DNA of 9,623 nt from DATKQY01 sp035532475 (lineage in GTDB: Bacteria > Actinomycetota > Acidimicrobiia > Acidimicrobiales > Bog-793): assembly GCA_035532475.1 (NCBI GenBank), contig DATKQY010000066.1, positions 1 to 9,623 of the forward strand, given 5' to 3'. The notes beneath the pieces were generated by a model, which saw only the letters and a program-made list of their open reading frames with translations, was not told the DNA's origin and did not search any database. How positions within the stretch are numbered: the stretch's first letter is position 1; each line of letters opens with the position of its first letter. Of this stretch, positions 5,882-9,623 are shown piece after piece. The position numbers and the translations under genes were made by a program.

Positions 5882-6690
5882 CACACGCTCCGGCGGACCG
5901 CGCCGCCGAGGTAGAGGCGACCGATCTCCGGGTCCTCGAGGACCTCGGGACCGGAGCCGGTGAGGCGCACCGTGCCGCTTTCGAGCACCACGCCCTGCGA
6001 GGAGATCCGTAGCGCCGCCTTGGCGTTCTGCTCGACGAGCAGGATCGTCTTGCCGCGGCGGTTCATCTCGATGATGGTCTCGAAGACGGCGGCCATCGCC
6101 TTCGGGTCGAGGCCCATCGAGGGCTCGTCCAAGAGCACGAGCTCGGGGTCGAGCATGAGCGCTCGCGCGAACTCGATGAGCCGTTGTTGCCCGCCGGAGA
6201 GCCGACCCGCCCGGACCTTCGCCCGCTGGGCGACGAGTGGGAACAGCTCGTGGACCTCGTCCAGACGTCGGGCGACGACCTCCCGATCGTTCAGCGTGCA
6301 GGCGCCGAGCTCGACGTTCTCCCGAACGGTCATGTCGTTGAAGAGGCTGTGCGCCTGGGGGACGGTGACGACCGATCTCGCGAGCACCGCCCGGGGCGAC
6401 ATGCCCCCGATCGATTCGCTACGCAGTCGGATCTCGCCACGGCGGGGCTTCAGCAGGCCGTTGATCGTGGTGAGCACCGTCGACTTGCCCGCCCCGTTCG
6501 GTCCGATCAGACAGGTGATGCCGCCCTCGGGCACGGCGAAGCTCACGCCGCGGAGCACGTCGCCGCCGCCGTAACCGGCGACCACGCGGTCGAGCACGAG
6601 CAGATCGCTCGGCGCCCCGGCGCTGACAGCGGGCGCCCGATCGTCAACCGGTCGCGGTCGGGCGAGCGCCGCGTCGGTCGGCTCAGGCAC
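5881..6690 (-). CDS. livF: Branched-chain-type ABC transporter ATPase LivF
   Basis: From GTG 6690 the protein has 269 residues. It contains Walker A GPNGAGKST (63-71), Q-loop Gln112, signature LSGGQQR (164-170), Walker B LVLLDEP (184-190) and the LivF-typical LLVEQN switch region. It hydrolyses ATP at the cytoplasmic face of the LivHM permease together with LivG. The chosen GTG overlaps the livG stop by 8 nt (gtgcctga). An ATG at 6744 would overlap livG by 62 nt and is less likely, while starts nearer the conserved LLVLDRVVAGY region are possible. The resulting 29-residue N-terminal extension, rich in Pro, Ala and charged residues, is longer than usual, so the start is the least certain of this operon. 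Its stop TGA overlaps the next gene's ATG by one base. Confidence 0.9.
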   Translation of the reverse strand: MPEPTDAALARPRPVDDRAPAVSAGAPSDLLVLDRVVAGYGGGDVLRGVSFAVPEGGITCLIGPNGAGKSTVLTTINGLLKPRRGEIRLRSESIGGMSPRAVLARSVVTVPQAHSLFNDMTVRENVELGACTLNDREVVARRLDEVHELFPLVAQRAKVRAGRLSGGQQRLIEFARALMLDPELVLLDEPSMGLDPKAMAAVFETIIEMNRRGKTILLVEQNAKAALRISSQGVVLESGTVRLTGSGPEVLEDPEIGRLYLGGAVRRSV

Positions 6691-7456
6691 CGGCGAGCTC
6701 GTCGGCTCGAGGGAAGTCACCGCCGAGGTAGGCGTCCAGGACATCCGGATGAGCCCTCACTTCCTCCGGCGCGCCGGACATGATCGTCCGTCCCTGGTGC
6801 ATGACGGTCACCTTGTCGCACAGCCCCATGACGAACTCCATGTTGTGCTCGACGACGAGGAAGGTCCGCCCCTCGGCGTTGCAGTCCCGGATGCGGTCGG
6901 CCAGCTGTTCGATCAGCGTCAGGTTGACGCCGCTCGCCGGCTCGTCCAGCAGGATCACCTGGGGGTCGGCGACCAGGATGTAGGCGAACTCGAGCAGCCG
7001 CTGCTGCCCGTAGGAGAGCACACCGGCGGGCTTGTCTCTCGCCGCCGCGAGGCCGACGAACTCCAGGAGCTCGAGCGCCCGGCGCCGCTCGCCGGGGGCA
7101 TGGGGGCTGTGGAGCATGCTCCGGAGCCACCCTTCGCGGTGCTGGGTGGCGACGAGCATGTTCTCCATCACCGTCAGGCGGGCGAAGATCCTCGTCAGCT
7201 GGAACGTCCTGCCGAGCCCGAGCTTGAAGACGGTGTCGGGCGGCGAGTTGGTGATCCGCCTTCCCCGGAAGTGCACCTCACCCTGGCGGATGCGCTCGTA
7301 GCCGGTGACGACGTTGAAGAGCGTGGTCTTGCCGGAGCCGTTCGGACCGATGAGGCCCGCGATGGTGCCCTCCTCGACCTGCAGGTCGCAGAGCGACAGG
7401 GCCCGCACGCCGCCGAAGGACTTCGATACGCCCGATACCTCGAGGGCGGCGCTCAC
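6683..7456 (-). CDS. livG: Branched-chain-type ABC transporter ATPase LivG
   Basis: The 257-residue ATPase has Walker A GPNGSGKTT (37-45), Q-loop Gln86 in GRTFQLTRIF, signature LSYGQQR (147-153), Walker B VILLDEP (167-173) and switch His in LVVEHNMEFVM. The LSYGQQ signature, the EHN switch and the C-terminal DVLDAYLG are typical of LivG and distinguish it from LivF (LSGGQQ, EQN). GTG 7456 overlaps the livM stop as GTGA, and a G-rich stretch (ggggggcgg in the message) about ten bases upstream can serve as ribosome site. The frame stays open upstream to 7744, but that part overlaps the conserved livM C-terminal region and is not used. It forms the ATPase heterodimer with LivF. Confidence 0.92.
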   Translation of the reverse strand: MSAALEVSGVSKSFGGVRALSLCDLQVEEGTIAGLIGPNGSGKTTLFNVVTGYERIRQGEVHFRGRRITNSPPDTVFKLGLGRTFQLTRIFARLTVMENMLVATQHREGWLRSMLHSPHAPGERRRALELLEFVGLAAARDKPAGVLSYGQQRLLEFAYILVADPQVILLDEPASGVNLTLIEQLADRIRDCNAEGRTFLVVEHNMEFVMGLCDKVTVMHQGRTIMSGAPEEVRAHPDVLDAYLGGDFPRADELAGA

Positions 7457-8598
7457 CGGGCGCCGCCCCCCGACACCAGCCGGCGCCGCAGCGCGGCGAG
7501 CGGCGGCGCACCCAGCTCCACGGGCTCTTCCGGCGTGACGCTCCTCCGGGCTCGCCACGCCTGTGCCGTCGTCGGGATCAGCCCACGCGGGAGGAAGAGG
7601 ATGACGAGCAGGAAGAGCGCTCCGTAGACGACGAGGTAGATGGCGCTCGCGGAGAACTGCAGGGTGATGTACTGCTGCAGCGGTTCGAGCAGCAAGGCCC
7701 CGATGAGCGGACCGGTCAGGGTCCCCATCCCGCCGGTGAAGCACATGACGGCGATCGCGACGTCGAACAGGGGATCGAACGCGAACTGGGGGAGCACCTG
7801 CCCGACGAAGTAGGCGTAGATGGCACCGACCATCCCGACCGGGATCGCCGAGATCACGAACGCGACGAGCTTCACCCGACCGACGTGCACCCCGACGCTC
7901 AGCGCGCGGTCCTCGTCGTCTCGGATCGCGCAGAGCTGCAGCCCGAAGCGGGAGTTCCGCATCTTGACGTAGAGCGCGACGGTGAGCACCAGCACGACCA
8001 GCGCCGCGTAGTAGTAGCGGTCGTTGAAGGTCTCGCCGGGCCAGCTCGGCTGGGAGACGAACAGCCCGAGCGACCCGCCGAGCCAGCTGAGGTTGTAGGC
8101 GAGCAGCTGGAACACGAAGAACACCGCGATGGTGACGATGACGAACTGGTGGCGACGCGTACGGAGCGCGACGACGCCGAAGGGGATGGCGACGACCCCG
8201 GCGACGAGGCCCGCCAAGGGGACCAGCGCGAAGAGCGAGTACCCGGGTTGGAGGCCGACATGCTTGGCGAGCATCGCGAACGCGTAGGCGCCGGTGCCGT
8301 AGAAGGCGGCGTGCCCGAGCGAGACATAGCCGGAGTAGCCGTTGAAGCCGTTCCAGGCGGTTGCGCCCGTCATGAAGATGAGGGTGAACACGCCGATCGA
8401 GGTGATCGTCGGGTTCGGCAGCATCACCGGGACGAGCACGAGGACCGCGACGGCGAGCACCGCCGCGGTCAGCTTCCGGACCCGCTCCCTCCGGCGCGCT
8501 CCCGGGTCTTCCTCGTCCGACACGGCCGGGTCCGCCGGGTCCGCCGGGTCGCGCTCACCGGGCAGCCCGACGGGGGACGTCTCGTCTCGCCTCGTCAC
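7453..8598 (-). CDS. livM: Branched-chain-type ABC transporter permease LivM
   Basis: The 381-residue membrane protein begins with a charged cytoplasmic N-terminus of about 50 residues containing the DPADPADPA repeat, then RRRERVRK before the first membrane helix. The LivM hallmark NGYSGYVSLGHAAFYGTGAYAF follows, then several further hydrophobic helices and the cytoplasmic coupling-loop region IRDDEDRALSVGVHVGRVK. A last hydrophobic stretch, IYLVVYGALFLLVILFLPRG, precedes a polar C-terminal tail of about 45 residues. GTG 8598 overlaps the livH stop as GTGA, matching the junction to livG at the other end. The frame runs open to 9243 through livH, but the upstream part is a shadow. With LivH it forms the membrane channel. 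The long N-terminal extension is the only unusual trait. Confidence 0.92.
   Translation of the reverse strand: MTRRDETSPVGLPGERDPADPADPAVSDEEDPGARRRERVRKLTAAVLAVAVLVLVPVMLPNPTITSIGVFTLIFMTGATAWNGFNGYSGYVSLGHAAFYGTGAYAFAMLAKHVGLQPGYSLFALVPLAGLVAGVVAIPFGVVALRTRRHQFVIVTIAVFFVFQLLAYNLSWLGGSLGLFVSQPSWPGETFNDRYYYAALVVLVLTVALYVKMRNSRFGLQLCAIRDDEDRALSVGVHVGRVKLVAFVISAIPVGMVGAIYAYFVGQVLPQFAFDPLFDVAIAVMCFTGGMGTLTGPLIGALLLEPLQQYITLQFSASAIYLVVYGALFLLVILFLPRGLIPTTAQAWRARRSVTPEEPVELGAPPLAALRRRLVSGGGAR
8526..8550. repeat. 9-bp tandem repeat, about 2.8 copies, inside livM
   Basis: The unit ccgggtccg repeats at 8526-8534 and 8535-8543, and partly at 8544-8550. In livM it encodes three Asp-Pro-Ala triplets in the polar N-terminus ahead of the first membrane helix. 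In-frame copy changes would alter only linker length. Confidence 0.85.
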
Positions 8599-9482
8599 TG
8601 CGCCCGCGCTCCGATCCGCCCGAAGAGGCCGTTCGGGCGGATCACCATGACGGAGATCAGCACGATCGAGAACACCGCCGAGGACCAGATCGGCGACCAC
8701 ACCACCGCGACGAGGTTCTGCAACGCGATCATCAGGATCGCCGCGATGAGGGAGCCGCCGATGCTGCCGAGGCCGCCGAGCACGATGATGGTGAGCAACC
8801 TCGAGACGAGGTCGGCGCCGCTGTTGGCGTTGAAGGCGTTCGTCGCCCCGAAGATCATCCCGCCGGCCGCGCAGATCGAGATCCCGATCCCGAACACGAT
8901 GAACGCCACGCGATCGACGTTGATCCCGATGAGGCGCGCGGCGGTGCGGTTCTGGACCGAGGCCCGCAGCATCTTGCCGAAGCGCGTCCGGTACAGCACG
9001 GCGTAGAACGCGCTGAGGAGCACGAGGGCCATCAAGAAGCCGAAGACGTAGATCTCGGGAAAGTGCATGCCCCAGAGGACGTACGACCGGTTCACGTACG
9101 GCGCCTGCAGCTCGACGTAGTTCGGGCCGTACACGAGGTCGAGCACCCCTTCGGTGATCGTCGCCACCGCGTAGGAGGCCAGGATCGCCATGACGACGAA
9201 GTCGCCCTGGTGCAGCCCGCGGAGCCGCCGGATCAGCCCCCACTCCATCACCGCACCGAAGAGGAACATGGCGGGCATGGTCACGAGGAGTCCGAGGAAG
9301 AGATCCAGTCCGAGGTGGATCGAGAGCGTGTAGCTCAGGTAGGCGCCGACGACGACCAGGATCGCCTGCGCGACGTTGATGACGTCGAGCACCCCGAAGA
9401 TCAAGGTCAATCCGGCGGCCATCAGCGCGTACACGCCGCCCGTCAGCACTCCGTCGATCAGCCCTTGGGCGACCGCGCGCAC
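8595..9482 (-). CDS. livH: Branched-chain-type ABC transporter permease LivH
   Basis: The 295-residue permease starts GLIDGVLTGGVYALMAAGLTLIFGVLDVINVAQA, the characteristic LivH N-terminus, and has about eight hydrophobic segments. The coupling loop NRTAARLIGINVDRVAF and following ICAAGGMIFGA are typical. It pairs with LivM. The start is GTG 9482, only four bases after the livK stop (9487-9489). The GGGGGAG just before that stop serves as ribosome site, so translation is probably coupled to livK. The ending, NGLFGRIGARAQ, has the usual LivH form. Substrates of such transporters range from branched-chain amino acids to aromatic acids and amides; the catabolic neighbours favour an aromatic acid. 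Confidence 0.93.
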   Translation of the reverse strand: MRAVAQGLIDGVLTGGVYALMAAGLTLIFGVLDVINVAQAILVVVGAYLSYTLSIHLGLDLFLGLLVTMPAMFLFGAVMEWGLIRRLRGLHQGDFVVMAILASYAVATITEGVLDLVYGPNYVELQAPYVNRSYVLWGMHFPEIYVFGFLMALVLLSAFYAVLYRTRFGKMLRASVQNRTAARLIGINVDRVAFIVFGIGISICAAGGMIFGATNAFNANSGADLVSRLLTIIVLGGLGSIGGSLIAAILMIALQNLVAVVWSPIWSSAVFSIVLISVMVIRPNGLFGRIGARAQ

Positions 9483-9623
9483 CCGCTCAGCTCCCCCAGG
9501 CCGGCTTGGGGTAGAGCACGGAGACGCCGCCCTTCTCCTTCGGCAGGACCTCGCGGAACTGTCCGCCCTGCCACTGGAAGATGAAGGCCGTCGCCTTGGT
9601 GTTCTGCCCGAGCTTGTTGAACG
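9483..9623. repeat. Right arm of the perfect 141-bp terminal inverted repeat
   Basis: Exact reverse complement of bases 1-141. On the - strand it encodes the LivK C-terminus, and it stops one base before the GTG start codon of livH (9482). The repeat therefore covers everything visible of livK plus the four-base spacer, and nothing of livH. Confidence 0.98.
9487..9621 (-). CDS. livK: ABC transporter substrate-binding protein, C-terminal fragment (right copy)
   Basis: Forty-four codons identical to the left copy, cut by the window edge, with TGA at 9489-9487. This copy is in the classical livK-livH-livM-livG-livF order and only four bases from livH, so it is the natural binding-protein gene of this transporter. 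The intact product would be an exported or lipid-anchored receptor that determines transport specificity. Expression of the whole - strand operon, including the ring-cleavage dioxygenase, would be driven from upstream of this gene, outside the window. Confidence 0.85.
   Translation of the reverse strand, partial: FNKLGQNTKATAFIFQWQGGQFREVLPKEKGGVSVLYPKPAWGS

Noticed and set aside
6691..6744. ATG 6744 as start of livF
   Set aside because: It would overlap the livG coding region by 62 nt and add non-conserved sequence. GTG 6690 gives an 8-nt overlap in line with the other operon junctions.
1..9623. Terminal inverted repeats marking a transposon or integron-like mobile element
   Set aside because: The repeat encodes a LivK C-terminus with its stop codon, no transposase or recombinase gene is present, and no target-site duplication can be seen.

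Overview
The window is GC-rich bacterial DNA, judged by eye at about two thirds G+C, with strong G/C preference at third codon positions, frequent GTG starts and genes packed end to end. This suggests an actinomycete-like or other high-GC soil bacterium; the taxonomic call is inference. No RNA gene, CRISPR array, transposase or phage gene is visible.

The genes form two convergent blocks that read as one aromatic-acid uptake and catabolism island. The left block (+ strand) starts with the last 44 codons of a LivK-type substrate-binding protein, followed by a strong hairpin at 167-207. Then come a single-domain MetE-like zinc methyltransferase (269-1372), a possible 56-codon ORF (1375-1545), a LigJ-type 4-oxalomesaconate hydratase (1542-2606), an HpaB-family flavin-dependent aromatic hydroxylase (2662-4143) and its likely flavin reductase partner (4190-4768). 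The right block (- strand, transcribed from 9623 towards 4886) is livK(tail)-livH-livM-livG-livF followed by a LigB-type class III extradiol dioxygenase. Its junctions are a 4-nt gap and overlaps of 4, 4, 8 and 1 nt, so it is clearly one operon. The blocks meet at 4769-4885.

The genes suggest this route: import of an aromatic acid by the branched-chain-amino-acid-type ABC transporter, ring hydroxylation by the HpaB/HpaC pair, meta-type ring opening by the LigB-family enzyme, and hydration of 4-oxalomesaconate by the LigJ homologue. The dehydrogenase and lactonase of the protocatechuate 4,5-cleavage route (LigC, LigI) are absent. A gallate-like substrate cleaved directly to 4-oxalomesaconate is therefore the simplest model, but the window could simply be missing those genes. 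The final aldolase and any regulator are also outside it.

The most striking structural feature is a perfect 141-bp inverted repeat at the two extreme ends. Both copies encode the same LivK C-terminus, so two livK 3' ends face each other across the island. The repeat stops one base before the livH start codon. The length of exactly 141 also equals a common maximum de Bruijn k-mer size, so this is probably a complete metagenomic contig that ended at a shared livK sequence. Whether livK is truly duplicated in one genome, or the two junctions come from different strains, cannot be settled here. Other points of interest are a Gln where the LigB family has an iron-binding His, a Val where HpaB has its substrate-site Tyr, and the methyltransferase inside an aromatic cluster.
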